DNA of 64,000 bases from Pseudomonas sp. H3(2019) (GTDB taxonomy: Bacteria; Pseudomonadota; Gammaproteobacteria; Pseudomonadales; Pseudomonadaceae), in assembly GCF_007713465.1 (NCBI RefSeq), contig NZ_VMSG01000029.1, positions 1 through 64,000 on the forward strand. The letters run 5' to 3'. The notes under the pieces are model-generated. The model did no database searches and was not told where the DNA came from. It was given only the letters and a program-made list of their open reading frames with translations. A program made the translations under genes and the position numbers. How positions within the stretch are numbered: position 1 is the stretch's first letter; each line of letters opens with the position of its first letter. Below are positions 7,597 to 15,466 of this stretch, piece by piece.

Positions 7597-8601
7597 ATGA
7601 AAACCATTGAACTCACAGCTCCCGTCCTTACCGCATTTCGCCAGACCGAACTGCCCGAGCCGAAGGCCGGTCGAGGCGAGGTGTTGGTGCGCCTGCGCGC
7701 CGCCACGCTGAACTTCGTGGACGTAGCCATCGCGACAGGTCACTTCCCCGGCGCGGGCTTTCCGATGATTCCGGTTGCTGATGGAGCGGGCGAAGTGGCC
7801 GCACTCGGTGAGGGCGTCAGTGGGCTGGCCATTGGCGATCGGGTGATTCCACATTTCATGCCGAACTGGCAAAGCGGGGCCATCACACCGCGCAATGTGG
7901 CTGCGATGCGCGGTGTCACGCTACCGGGATCGCTGGCCGAATACGTGGTCATACCGGCCACCAGTCTCGTTGCGTTGCCGGCCCACCTGGATTTCGTTCA
8001 GGGCGCGGCGCTGCCCATTGCTGCAACGACGGCCTGGAACGCTGTGCGTTCAGCGCAACTGCGCCCTGGGTCGGTGGTGGTGGTGTTGGGAACCGGCGGC
8101 GTCAGCATCTTTGCATTGCAGTTCGCCAAGGCGTCTGGCGCCACGGTGATCCTGGCCTCGTCGTCCGATGAAAAACTGGAGCGTGCACGCCTGCTTGGTG
8201 CGGATCACTTGATCAACTACCGTGCCACACCTGCCTGGGACGAAGAAGTGCTGAAACTGACCGAAGGGCGCGGCGCCGATCTGGTGGTGGAGACAGTTGG
8301 CGGGGCAACCATTGTGCGTTCACTCAATGCCGCAGCGGTAGGCGGTACGGTATTCACGGTCGGCTTTGTCGGCGGTACAGCATCCTCGATCGATCTGCTG
8401 CCGATCATCGTCAAGGCTTTACGCATTGTCGGCAACAACACCGGCTCCGTGGCTGATCTCGCGGAAGCGGCCCGGGCCGTTGCCGCTCACCGCATCGTGC
8501 CGGTCATCGACCGTGTTTTCGGGATCGACGACACTCGCGCGGCATATGCCGAACTGAGTGTCGGCGGGCGGCACTTTGGCAAGCTCGCCATTGCGCATTG
8601 A
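7597..8601 (+). CDS. Zinc-independent medium-chain oxidoreductase, quinone reductase type
   Basis: The 334-residue protein has the GroES-like amino domain (VADGAGEVAALGEGV, residues 60-74, then GDRV) and a Rossmann domain with GTGGVS at 165-170 that binds NAD(P)H. The four-cysteine structural zinc loop of alcohol dehydrogenases is absent, which fits the quinone oxidoreductase branch. The ATG at 7597 (MKTIELTAPV) is chosen although the frame is open for 57 codons upstream; that extension covers the divergent promoter region. It is probably regulated by the LysR protein encoded divergently. The substrate is unknown. Confidence 0.85.
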   Translation: MKTIELTAPVLTAFRQTELPEPKAGRGEVLVRLRAATLNFVDVAIATGHFPGAGFPMIPVADGAGEVAALGEGVSGLAIGDRVIPHFMPNWQSGAITPRNVAAMRGVTLPGSLAEYVVIPATSLVALPAHLDFVQGAALPIAATTAWNAVRSAQLRPGSVVVVLGTGGVSIFALQFAKASGATVILASSSDEKLERARLLGADHLINYRATPAWDEEVLKLTEGRGADLVVETVGGATIVRSLNAAAVGGTVFTVGFVGGTASSIDLLPIIVKALRIVGNNTGSVADLAEAARAVAAHRIVPVIDRVFGIDDTRAAYAELSVGGRHFGKLAIAH

Positions 8602-8635
8602 GCCTTGGCGCAGGTCCCGCATGACTAAGGCCGCA

Positions 8636-8680
8636 TTGAAAAAGCCCAGCTCAGGCACGTGCCTGTCGGAGCTTTTTCGC
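8636..8680 (+). terminator. Terminator-like hairpin after the oxidoreductase gene
   Basis: AAAAAGC..AGCTC and GGAGCTTTTT pair around an inner AGGCACGTGCCT palindrome, ending in a T-run. It lies 35 bases after the stop codon. Confidence 0.6.
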
Positions 8681-8700
8681 AACCGCGACCGCATATCAAG

Positions 8701-8722
8701 GAAAGATAAATCTGGCCCTTTT
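8701..8722. repeat. GGGGACAGATTTATTTTTC-type repeat, degenerate half copy
   Basis: GAAAGATAAATCTGGCCCTT is similar to the right arm of the element at 9297-9354. It marks the left side of the AT-richer island at 8.7-10.1 kb. Confidence 0.45.
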
Positions 8723-8891
8723 TCAATTCGAAGGCTGCTTTGGGGTGTGGGTTTCGGTCAGTTGGGACGGCCAAGAGTCGGCCAAGAGCTACCGTACCCA
8801 GAACTTCTTGCCTATGGCAAAGCCGCTTCAGTAAACTAACGCTAGCTCAGTAGAGACGCCCTCTAGCATTCATGGACGAGACAAAACCCAC

Positions 8892-9275
8892 ATGTTAATG
8901 AAAATATCATTCATCGCTTCGCTAGGAATTCTATCGCTAATTCAAACACCACTATCTTTCGCGGACAATATCAATGGGAAAAACCTCTATTTACAGAGGT
9001 GTGTCATGTGCCACGGAATAGATATCAAAGGAACAGGACCATTGGCTAATAAAATCAATCCTCCTCCACCTGATCTTACAACATCGGCTTTCAAAAAAAG
9101 ACTAAATGATTATCCGGGCGTTATTGTATCATCGATAATACTTCGTCCAAATGGAGACTTGATTCCAAGAACTTTGCGAGAGAATGGTGTAAAGATTCCG
9201 CCACACGCTTGGAGCGTTAAGGATTTTCGCGATTTGAATCAATACATGAGTGGTGTAATTTCAAAAAATCGATGA
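8892..9275 (+). CDS. Small exported c-type cytochrome
   Basis: The protein has 127 residues with an amino-terminal signal peptide (about residues 1-24, ending LSFADN) and one heme-binding CVMCH motif at residues 37-41. The mature part is therefore a monoheme periplasmic cytochrome c, with Met118 in the carboxy-terminal helix as a candidate sixth ligand. A second ATG at codon 3 may be the start. Codon use is clearly richer in A and T than in neighbours, and the gene is bracketed by dispersed repeats, so transfer is likely. No oxidoreductase partner is adjacent. Confidence 0.82.
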   Translation: MLMKISFIASLGILSLIQTPLSFADNINGKNLYLQRCVMCHGIDIKGTGPLANKINPPPPDLTTSAFKKRLNDYPGVIVSSIILRPNGDLIPRTLRENGVKIPPHAWSVKDFRDLNQYMSGVISKNR

Positions 9276-9296
9276 TTTTGAGATGAGCAATGAACA

Positions 9297-9354
9297 GGGG
9301 ACGGACTTATTTATCTGCTATCAGCCTCGACGTAATGAAAAATAAATTCGTCCC
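9297..9354. repeat. GGGGACAGATTTATTTTTC-type repeat, complete copy
   Basis: GGGGACGGACTTATTTATC on the left and AAAAATAAATTCGTCCC on the right form an imperfect inverted repeat of about 58 bases with the centre CAGCCTCGACGTAATG. Further copies lie at 10085-10144 and, interrupted, at 16717-16830. Similar motifs are known beside REP-associated transposase genes, none of which is present here. Confidence 0.65.
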
Positions 9355-9404
9355 ACTTTTCTTCGCCCTATAGCTTTAGCCTTGGATAATTCAAGACAGA
9401 AAAT

Positions 9405-10061
9405 ATGAGCTATATTGACACGATAAAACATGAGCTAGTCGGACACATCAATGGCTTGGCCATATATCACCCCCTTGAGCTTATTGAAGCAGGAGGATGG
9501 GGAGACCGTAACTTCTCATGTTCTCCCGACAATTTGGTTATCGGGGGTGGAGCCGGCGAACATCCGGCGATAGTCGTCCATGGACCAGGATCATTAGCGG
9601 CATCGTATATTCTTTTTTGCATTGAAAAGAACACAGAGCACTTTCCGGAAACCTTTATCACTCCACCAGAAGACACAATTGTTCGGCTCAGTGACATTGC
9701 GTATGACACGGAAGAAAATTTAGAGTTTTGCAGTTGGTCGATGACAAAAATTCGAGATTTTGTGGAGCTGGCAAAATCCCCCTTACACGTCACGCCTCTT
9801 TCGGAGAAGCAGAGTCCCGAAGAATGGCTGAAGGAATCCATTGGTGAATTTATTTATTTTTCACTTCCTGAACTCAATCCATTTCATGAAGAGATCAACA
9901 GCCTCCCTGGCATAGAAAATTGGCATCCTGGTTACTTGATGCGCAACGTAACATGCCCACCACCTAACTACTTTAAAAGCAAAGAAGAGTCACTTCGCGG
10001 CGCTCATTTCCAAGAGCAAGGTTTTTTTCGCTGGGACTATAGTTATCCGCCAAGGGAATAA
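9405..10061 (+). CDS. Unknown AT-rich gene
   Basis: The 218-residue soluble protein begins MSYIDTIKHELVGHINGLAI and has an acidic middle (EDTIVRLSDIAYDTEENLEF). There is no signal peptide or membrane segment. The stretch NLVIGGGAGEHPAIVVHGPG looks like a conserved core, but I know no named domain for it. It lies between two complete copies of the 58-base repeat (9297-9354 and 10085-10144), and its base composition differs from the G+C-rich surroundings, so it may have been moved as a unit. Confidence 0.6.
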   Translation: MSYIDTIKHELVGHINGLAIYHPLELIEAGGWGDRNFSCSPDNLVIGGGAGEHPAIVVHGPGSLAASYILFCIEKNTEHFPETFITPPEDTIVRLSDIAYDTEENLEFCSWSMTKIRDFVELAKSPLHVTPLSEKQSPEEWLKESIGEFIYFSLPELNPFHEEINSLPGIENWHPGYLMRNVTCPPPNYFKSKEESLRGAHFQEQGFFRWDYSYPPRE

Positions 10062-10084
10062 GGGTCATGTACCTCACTGAAAAG

Positions 10085-10144
10085 AGGACAGAATTATTTA
10101 TCTAGCATCAGCCTAGATGTAATGAAAAATAAATCCCCTTTTTC
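10085..10144. repeat. GGGGACAGATTTATTTTTC-type repeat, complete copy
   Basis: GAGGACAGAATTATTTATC, a centre CAGCCTAGATGTAATG and AAAAATAAATCCCCTTT repeat the structure at 9297-9354. The glyA fragment begins within a few bases of its right end. Confidence 0.65.
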
Positions 10145-10151
10145 CGGCGCC

Positions 10152-10437
10152 ACGTTCAACATGTCCGGGCACTGGTTTCAGGCCCTGAGTTATGGGGTGC
10201 ATCCTGTCACCCATCAAGTGGACATGGATCAGGTCGAACGGATAGCCCGACAAGAGCGGCCCCGGCTGATAATTGTCTGCGCTTCGGCCTACTCGCGCAC
10301 ACTGGACTTCGCCCGGTTTCGGTCCATTGCAGACGAGGTGGACGCATTCCTCATGGCCGATATCGCCCATGTCGCCGGCCTGGTTGCCGATGGCGCCTAT
10401 CCGTCGCCAGTACCGTTCGCCCACGTCATCACTACCG
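10152..10437 (+). pseudogene. glyA: Internal fragment of a serine hydroxymethyltransferase gene
   Basis: The open frame encodes FNMSGHWFQALSYGV, CASAYSRTLDFARFRSIAD and DIAHVAGLVADGAYPSP, which are core SHMT sequence corresponding to about residues 135-227 of the intact GlyA encoded at 13951. The start, the PLP-lysine region and the carboxy half are missing. It differs from the intact copy at many positions, so it derives from a different paralogue and not from a recent duplication. The last bases overlap the end of the MocR gene on the other strand. Confidence 0.85.
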
Positions 10438-11931
10438 GGTTTTCAGTGCATTGGCCAGGCGCAGCATGGCCGCTTCGATTTCATAAGCGGTCAACGACGA
10501 GTAACCCAATAGCCAGCCTTGTTTCTTCTCCTCGCCGGCGTACAACCGGCTCAGGCCGGAAAGCTGTACGCCCGCGCTGGCCGCTTGGCGGATGGTTTTT
10601 TCCTCAGACCAGCCACCGTGCAGCAGGCAGGGAATTTGTAGTCCGCCGGGAGGGCGCAAGGCGGTAACAATGCCGTCCAAATGCTTGCCGATTGCGTCAA
10701 GCATGACGGAACGGCGCCCGGCATACAGCTTGCGCATGGCCCGGACATGGGCGTTGTAATGGCCGTCCTCCATGAAGCGCGCCAGGGTCAGTTGCAGGAT
10801 TTGGGGCGTATGGCCGTCCATCATGCTGCGCGCGTAGGTGAAGGCTTTGATCAACTCGTGGGGCAGTACCATGTAGCCCATTCGCAACCCAGGGTAGAGG
10901 GTCTTGCTGAAGGTACCGATGTAGAGCGTACGCTGGTACTTGTCCAGGCCCTGTACACAGGCAGTCGGCTGCCCGTCGTAGTGAAACTCGCTGTCGTAGT
11001 CATCTTCGATGACCCACTTGCCCTTCTGCGCTGCCCAGTTGATCAACTCAAGACGACGCTCCAGCGGCAAGGTCGCGCCGGTGGGGTATTGATGAGACGG
11101 CGTGACATAGACGCAATTAGCGCCGCTGCGGTCGGCGTACAGCAGGTCGGTGCGTATGCCCAGTTCATCGACATCGATGGGCAGAACCTTGGTCTCCGCG
11201 GTTTCAAAGGCCTTCTTCGCGCCATAGTAACCCGGGTTTTCCAGCAGGATCGGTTTGCCGACATCCACCAACAACTGCGCACACAGAAAAAGGGCCTGGC
11301 GAGTGCTGCTCAACACCATGATCTGGTCGGGGGAGCATTTGGCCCCGCGCTCGAGGTTCAAGTAGGTGGCAATCGCTTTGCGCAGCGGCTCGGCTCCTTG
11401 CGGGTCGCCATGCAACAGCACATTGGCGCGATAGTCCTTCATGACCTGGCGTTGCAGGCGCTCCCAGACATCGGTGGGGAAAGTGCGGGTTTCCGGCAGG
11501 CCGGTCGCAAATGCCTTGATCACCTGCTGATCGTTTACACCTCCACTGTCGAAGATCATCCGCCCGCGCTGGCTCAAGCCCGCCCCCGGTACCGCCTGGC
11601 TGCTTTTGACCTCTTGCGCCTTGATGCGGCGGCGTGCCGCGCCTCGCAATTCGGTGCCCACCGTTTCGCAGACATAACTGCCGGCCCCCCCGCGCCGCAC
11701 GATAAAACCGTCCCGGTGCAGTTGCACATAGGCGTTCTCCACGGTGTCACGGGCAATCCCGAGTGACTTGGCCAACACCCGAGTCGCAGGCAGCTTCAAA
11801 CCGGGGTCAAGAGCGCCATCGAGGATCAGCTCACGCAGTGCGCGCTGAATCCGTTGATGCAGATCCAGCAACTGAAACTCAGCATCGTTGAGGCGCATTT
11901 TCAGCGTTTCCAGCTCGAACGCTTTCGCCAT
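10432..11931 (-). CDS. MocR/PdxR-type regulator with aminotransferase domain
   Basis: The 499-residue protein fuses a GntR-type winged helix (about 20-90; ARDTVENAYVQLHRDGFIV) to a fold-type I aminotransferase domain (about 130-499). The PLP contacts expected of the family are present: ENPGYYG, DDYDSEFHYDG (310-320) and the Schiff-base lysine K343 in TFSKTLYPGLRMGYMV. MocR regulators sense PLP or an amino-acid-PLP adduct and control nearby transport or PLP-enzyme genes. Divergent from it lies a run of PLP-related genes ending at 16.6 kb. The ATG at 11931 gives the usual length. Confidence 0.9.
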   Translation of the reverse strand: MAKAFELETLKMRLNDAEFQLLDLHQRIQRALRELILDGALDPGLKLPATRVLAKSLGIARDTVENAYVQLHRDGFIVRRGGAGSYVCETVGTELRGAARRRIKAQEVKSSQAVPGAGLSQRGRMIFDSGGVNDQQVIKAFATGLPETRTFPTDVWERLQRQVMKDYRANVLLHGDPQGAEPLRKAIATYLNLERGAKCSPDQIMVLSSTRQALFLCAQLLVDVGKPILLENPGYYGAKKAFETAETKVLPIDVDELGIRTDLLYADRSGANCVYVTPSHQYPTGATLPLERRLELINWAAQKGKWVIEDDYDSEFHYDGQPTACVQGLDKYQRTLYIGTFSKTLYPGLRMGYMVLPHELIKAFTYARSMMDGHTPQILQLTLARFMEDGHYNAHVRAMRKLYAGRRSVMLDAIGKHLDGIVTALRPPGGLQIPCLLHGGWSEEKTIRQAASAGVQLSGLSRLYAGEEKKQGWLLGYSSLTAYEIEAAMLRLANALKTR

Positions 11932-11955
11932 GTGGTCTGCCTTACTTCAATAAAT

Positions 11956-12022
11956 TGGCCTGCAAAGGCAGGCCAGTCTATCCGTAGAATTCACTCCTCA
12001 CCACCGCCTTTGTGCGTGGTGA
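11956..12022. promoter_or_regulatory. Two inverted repeats in the mocR upstream region
   Basis: TGGCCTGC (11956-11963) and GCAGGCCA (11968-11975) form an exact 8-base stem with loop AAAG, 25 bases ahead of the MocR start codon. TCACCAC (11998-12004) and GTGGTGA (12016-12022) form a second. Either may be an operator for the MocR protein or an RNA hairpin in its leader. Confidence 0.4.
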
Positions 12023-12064
12023 GCACGCGCGTTGCGAGCGATTTTGCACAGGGGTTACTCAGCT

Positions 12065-12169
12065 ATCTCGGTCGGCTGGATGCGAGCCAGCCTCTACAAC
12101 GCGGTCACGCTGGAGGCAGTCGAGGCATTGACCGACTTCATGAAGGGTTTTGTCCGAGCGCATGGCTGA
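12065..12169 (+). pseudogene. serC: Tail of a phosphoserine aminotransferase gene
   Basis: In the frame of the ATG at 12080 the sequence reads ISVGWMRASLYNAVTLEAVE and ALTDFMKGFVRAHG followed by TGA at 12167-12169. This matches the carboxy end of SerC (typically SVGGMRASIYNA...ALTDFM). Nothing of the upstream gene remains. It lies in the spacer between mocR and the BenE-like gene. Confidence 0.75.
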
Positions 12170-12317
12170 AGCAGGGATCGCTTCAGTCACAGCAGACGGT
12201 CCGGTAAGTGGTCTGGTCCTCCACGAAAAAGTGCAGGGGCAAAACATGCCATTTCAGCGTTATAAATCCCCCCTCACCCGAGGCCAAACACCTCGTTTTG
12301 CAAGGAGCAAAGCCATC

Positions 12318-12938
12318 ATGTCTTCTTCAGCATCCCCGACGGCCCTACGTCTAGGCGACCTTATACATCCGATTGTCGCCGGGCTGATTTCAGTCATCGT
12401 CAACTATGGCGGCACGTTCATCCTGGTCTTTCAGGCCGCCAAAGTCGCCGGGCTCAGCCCCGAGCTGACGGCATCGTGGGTATGGTCGGTGTCGATTGGC
12501 GTGGGTATTACCGGGCTGTTTCTCAGCTGGGTGAGCCGTGAGCCAATCATTACGGAGGATCCGTCCAAGCGTTGGATCGCCGGGGTTGCCGCGGGCGTGT
12601 TCTACATCCTCGTCGGGATTTTCGGCGTGACCCTCGCCGCAGTGTTCATGGCCCTCCCGGCCACCTTCATTACGACGCTGGCCGGGCTAGCCCTGCTCGG
12701 CACTATCGGCGCCAGCCTGGCCAGCGCCATGGCTGACGTCAAATCCCGCGAAGCCTCGCTGATCACCTTTCTGGCGTCCGCCGCGAACATCACCTTGCTG
12801 GGAATCGGTGGGGCGTTCTGGGGGTTGCTGATCGGTCTGGCGGCCTACGCCTTACTCAATGGCCGCTTGCCGCGTCGCGAGGCGGTGGTCATTCCGGCGG
12901 CCGACGATGTTGTGACGGCCAAAGGAGCCACCCACTGA
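12318..12938 (+). CDS. BenE-like transporter lacking its central half
   Basis: The 206-residue product begins with a BenE-type amino end (LGDLIHPIVAGLISVIVNYG, then VFQAAKVAGLSPELTASWVW, about residues 11-57) and then passes directly into the carboxy end of the same family (EDPSKRWIAGVAAGVFYILV, ALPATFITTLAGLALLGTIG, LLGIGGAFWGLLIGLAAYAL). Full BenE proteins, which bring in benzoate or related acids with protons, are about 390-400 residues, so roughly 190 central residues are missing while the frame is kept. The ATG at 12318 follows CAAGGAG. It overlaps the next gene by one base. It is probably non-functional, or a shortened derivative. Confidence 0.8.
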   Translation: MSSSASPTALRLGDLIHPIVAGLISVIVNYGGTFILVFQAAKVAGLSPELTASWVWSVSIGVGITGLFLSWVSREPIITEDPSKRWIAGVAAGVFYILVGIFGVTLAAVFMALPATFITTLAGLALLGTIGASLASAMADVKSREASLITFLASAANITLLGIGGAFWGLLIGLAAYALLNGRLPRREAVVIPAADDVVTAKGATH

Positions 12939-13756
12939 TGTTCGATCAACTGGAAGAAACCGCCACCCTGCACGAGCGTCATGGCCGTTACCCACAGGCC
13001 AACAGCGTCGAGGACTTTCGTCGCAACCTGGCAGCCGTGCAGCAGCGTATCGCCAACGCCTGTCAGCGGGTCGGACGTGATCCGGCGAGTGTGCGCCTGC
13101 TGCCGGTCAGCAAAACCTTTGACGAAGCTCATCTGCGTCTGGCCTACGCCGCCGGCTGCCGGCTGCTGGGAGAGAACAAGGTGCAGGAAGCGCAGCGCAA
13201 ATGGCAGGCCATGACCGACCTGGCCGACCTGCAATGGTCGGTCATCGGCCACCTGCAAACCAACAAGGCCAAGCAGGTGGCGCGTTTTGCCAGTGAATTT
13301 CAGGCGTTGGACAGCCTGCGAGTGGCCGAGGCTCTGGATCGTCGCCTGCAAATCGAGGGGCGCCAACTGGATGTGTTCGTCCAGGTCAATACCTCCGGCG
13401 AAGTCAGCAAATACGGCCTGGCGCCCGAAGCCGTCGCGGACTTCTTGTACGCCCTGCCGGCGTTCTCGGCGTTACGGGTCCGCGGGCTGATGACGCTGGC
13501 GCTGTTTTCGGCCGACGTGGCCCGTGTCCGCCCCTGCTTTGTACGGCTGCGTGAACTGCGCGAGCGCCTGCGCCAGCACGCCCCGGCGGGCGTCGGGCTA
13601 GAGGAACTGTCCATGGGCATGTCCGGCGATTTCGAAGTCGCCATTGAAGAGGGAGCGACCGTGGTGCGTGTCGGTCAGGCCATCTTCGGCGCACGAGCCA
13701 TGCCGGACGCTTATTACTGGCCGACCGCGGATGTCCGTCCGGGAAGTGACGATTAG
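12938..13756 (+). CDS. YggS-family PLP-binding protein
   Basis: This 272-residue alanine-racemase-like TIM-barrel protein belongs to the PLP homeostasis family (YggS/PROSC), which binds PLP without known catalysis. The PLP lysine lies in LLPVSKTFDEAHLR (about residue 57). GENKVQEAQRKW, VIGHLQTNKAKQVA, VNTSGEVSKYGL, LSMGMSGDFEVAIEEGATVV and VGQAIFG are all canonical. About 25 extra amino-terminal residues precede the usual start. The start codon overlaps the previous stop (TGATG). A genus member normally has a housekeeping yggS beside pilT, so this copy is probably dedicated to the PLP cluster. Confidence 0.88.
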   Translation: MFDQLEETATLHERHGRYPQANSVEDFRRNLAAVQQRIANACQRVGRDPASVRLLPVSKTFDEAHLRLAYAAGCRLLGENKVQEAQRKWQAMTDLADLQWSVIGHLQTNKAKQVARFASEFQALDSLRVAEALDRRLQIEGRQLDVFVQVNTSGEVSKYGLAPEAVADFLYALPAFSALRVRGLMTLALFSADVARVRPCFVRLRELRERLRQHAPAGVGLEELSMGMSGDFEVAIEEGATVVRVGQAIFGARAMPDAYYWPTADVRPGSDD

Positions 13757-13810
13757 TCGCCGCTGACAACACCCTAACATCTTGATTCACCCTTTACAGG
13801 AAGCCATGCG

Positions 13811-13915
13811 ATGTCCTCTGCACCCGGCACCACCCTCCGACTGCCGCCGCCGTTGATCTGTGAGGACTTGCAGATCGACGACATCGCAGCGCGTGTCTCT
13901 CGGCTCTTGCCATAA
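13811..13915 (+). pseudogene. 34-codon remnant resembling an aminotransferase end
   Basis: The frame starts MSSAPGTTLRLPPP with a GGAAG ribosome binding site upstream and ends LQIDDIAARVSRLLP. The second part resembles the carboxy end of class-III or related PLP aminotransferases (LRLPPPL...E.I...VSRLL). I read it as a gene that has lost its middle, as the BenE-like neighbour has. The match is short and therefore uncertain. Confidence 0.4.
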
Positions 13916-13950
13916 ACCGGCTTACGTTCTCAACCAAGGACCCCTTCATC

Positions 13951-15216
13951 ATGTACGACTCAACGCTGACCCTTAAAGCATTCGACGCCGAGCTGTGTGA
14001 GGCGATTCATAACGAAGAACATCGTCAGGAAGACCACGTCGAACTGATCGCTTCCGAAAACTACGCCAGCCCTCTGGTCATGAAAATCCAGAGCACCGTG
14101 CTCACCAACAAATACGCCGAAGGCTACCCAGGCAAGCGCTACTACAGCGGCTGCGAGTATGTCGATGTGGCCGAGCGCCTGGCCGTCGAGCGGGTAAAGA
14201 CCCTGTTCAACTGCGACTACGCCAACGTGCAGCCGCATGCAGGTGCCCAGGCGAACGCCGCGGTATTCCTCGCATTGATCAATCCTGGTGACACAGTGAT
14301 GGGCATGAACCTGGCCCAAGGTGGCCACCTGACCCACGGTAACCCTTCAAACTTCTCGGGCCGTCATTACAAGATCGTTCCTTATGGCCTTGACCCAAAG
14401 ACGGGCTTTCTCGACTACGACGAGATGGAACGCATCGCCCTGGAAACTCGCCCGAAGATGCTGATCGGTGGTTTTTCTGCCTACTCCCGGTACAAAGACT
14501 GGGCGCGCATGCGGGCCATTGCCGACAAGGTCGGGGCTATTTTCTGGGTCGACATGGCCCACGTCGCAGGTCTGGTCGCTGCCGGCGAATACCCGGACCC
14601 ATTGCCGCACGCCCACGTGGTTACAAGCACCACTCACAAGACCCTGCGAGGCCCACGGGGTGGCTTGATTTTGTCCAAGGGGCAAGACGAAGCGTTCTAC
14701 AAAAAGCTCGACTCTGCGGTATTCCCGGGTGTCCAGGGCGGGCCACTGATGCACCAGATCGCCGCCAAGGCCATCGCCTTCAAGGAAGCACTGGCGCCCG
14801 AGTTCAAAACCTATCAGACGCAAGTGGTGATCAACGCCCGGGCCATGGCGGCCGTGCTGCAACGGCGGGGTTACAAGATCGTCTCCGGTGGCACCGATAA
14901 CCACATGATGCTGATTGACCTGTCCGACAGGCCTTACACCGGCAAGGAAGCTGATGCGGCCCTGAGCAACGCCTACATCACCGCCAACAAAAACTCGGTG
15001 CCCAACGACCCGCGCTCACCGTTCGTGACCTCTGGGTTGCGCATCGGTACCCCAGCCATCACCACCCGAGGTTTCGGCGTGTTCGAATGCGAACAACTGG
15101 CGGGCTGGTTGTGCGACGTACTGGAGGCCCTGGAAAACGGCCACAGCGAGACGGTCGGGCACCACGTGCGCGAACAGGTGGTGGCGCTCTGCCGCCGTCA
15201 TCCTGTCTATCGTTGA
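13951..15216 (+). CDS. glyA: Serine hydroxymethyltransferase
   Basis: This cytoplasmic PLP enzyme interconverts serine and glycine with tetrahydrofolate, or cleaves related beta-hydroxy amino acids. Its 421 residues are the family length. The PLP lysine is K230 in VVTSTTHKTLRGPRGG; D201 and H204 in VDMAHVAGL contact the cofactor, and ELIASENYAS is the conserved amino block. It differs from the housekeeping type in sites such as RYKDWARMRAIADKVGAIFW, so it may be an accessory paralogue. It lies between a YggS gene and a DegT aminotransferase gene on the same strand, in the cluster facing a MocR regulator. Confidence 0.92.
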   Translation: MYDSTLTLKAFDAELCEAIHNEEHRQEDHVELIASENYASPLVMKIQSTVLTNKYAEGYPGKRYYSGCEYVDVAERLAVERVKTLFNCDYANVQPHAGAQANAAVFLALINPGDTVMGMNLAQGGHLTHGNPSNFSGRHYKIVPYGLDPKTGFLDYDEMERIALETRPKMLIGGFSAYSRYKDWARMRAIADKVGAIFWVDMAHVAGLVAAGEYPDPLPHAHVVTSTTHKTLRGPRGGLILSKGQDEAFYKKLDSAVFPGVQGGPLMHQIAAKAIAFKEALAPEFKTYQTQVVINARAMAAVLQRRGYKIVSGGTDNHMMLIDLSDRPYTGKEADAALSNAYITANKNSVPNDPRSPFVTSGLRIGTPAITTRGFGVFECEQLAGWLCDVLEALENGHSETVGHHVREQVVALCRRHPVYR

Positions 15217-15466
15217 TTCTTTTACCCCGAGCTGTCGCCGCCAGGCTGAAGTCATCGTTGGGTGAAAAACCAGGCGCGCGGCAAAGCGCCTGGACGACCG
15301 GGCGCACCCGATACCAATCTGTCGAGTCTCTAGCGGGATGATGATGGCCGACATTGCAGTGCTTCGGCTACGTGGCTGCGATCGAAAGCGTCTACGTGTT
15401 CCCGCCAACTCCTTATTCACCGGCTGTCGATTACTCCAACAAATATATAAGGGCTTCACGACCATC

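Noticed and set aside
10681..11766. 361-codon plus-strand frame opposite mocR
   Set aside because: Antisense shadow of a G+C-rich gene; MocR motifs are intact on the minus strand.
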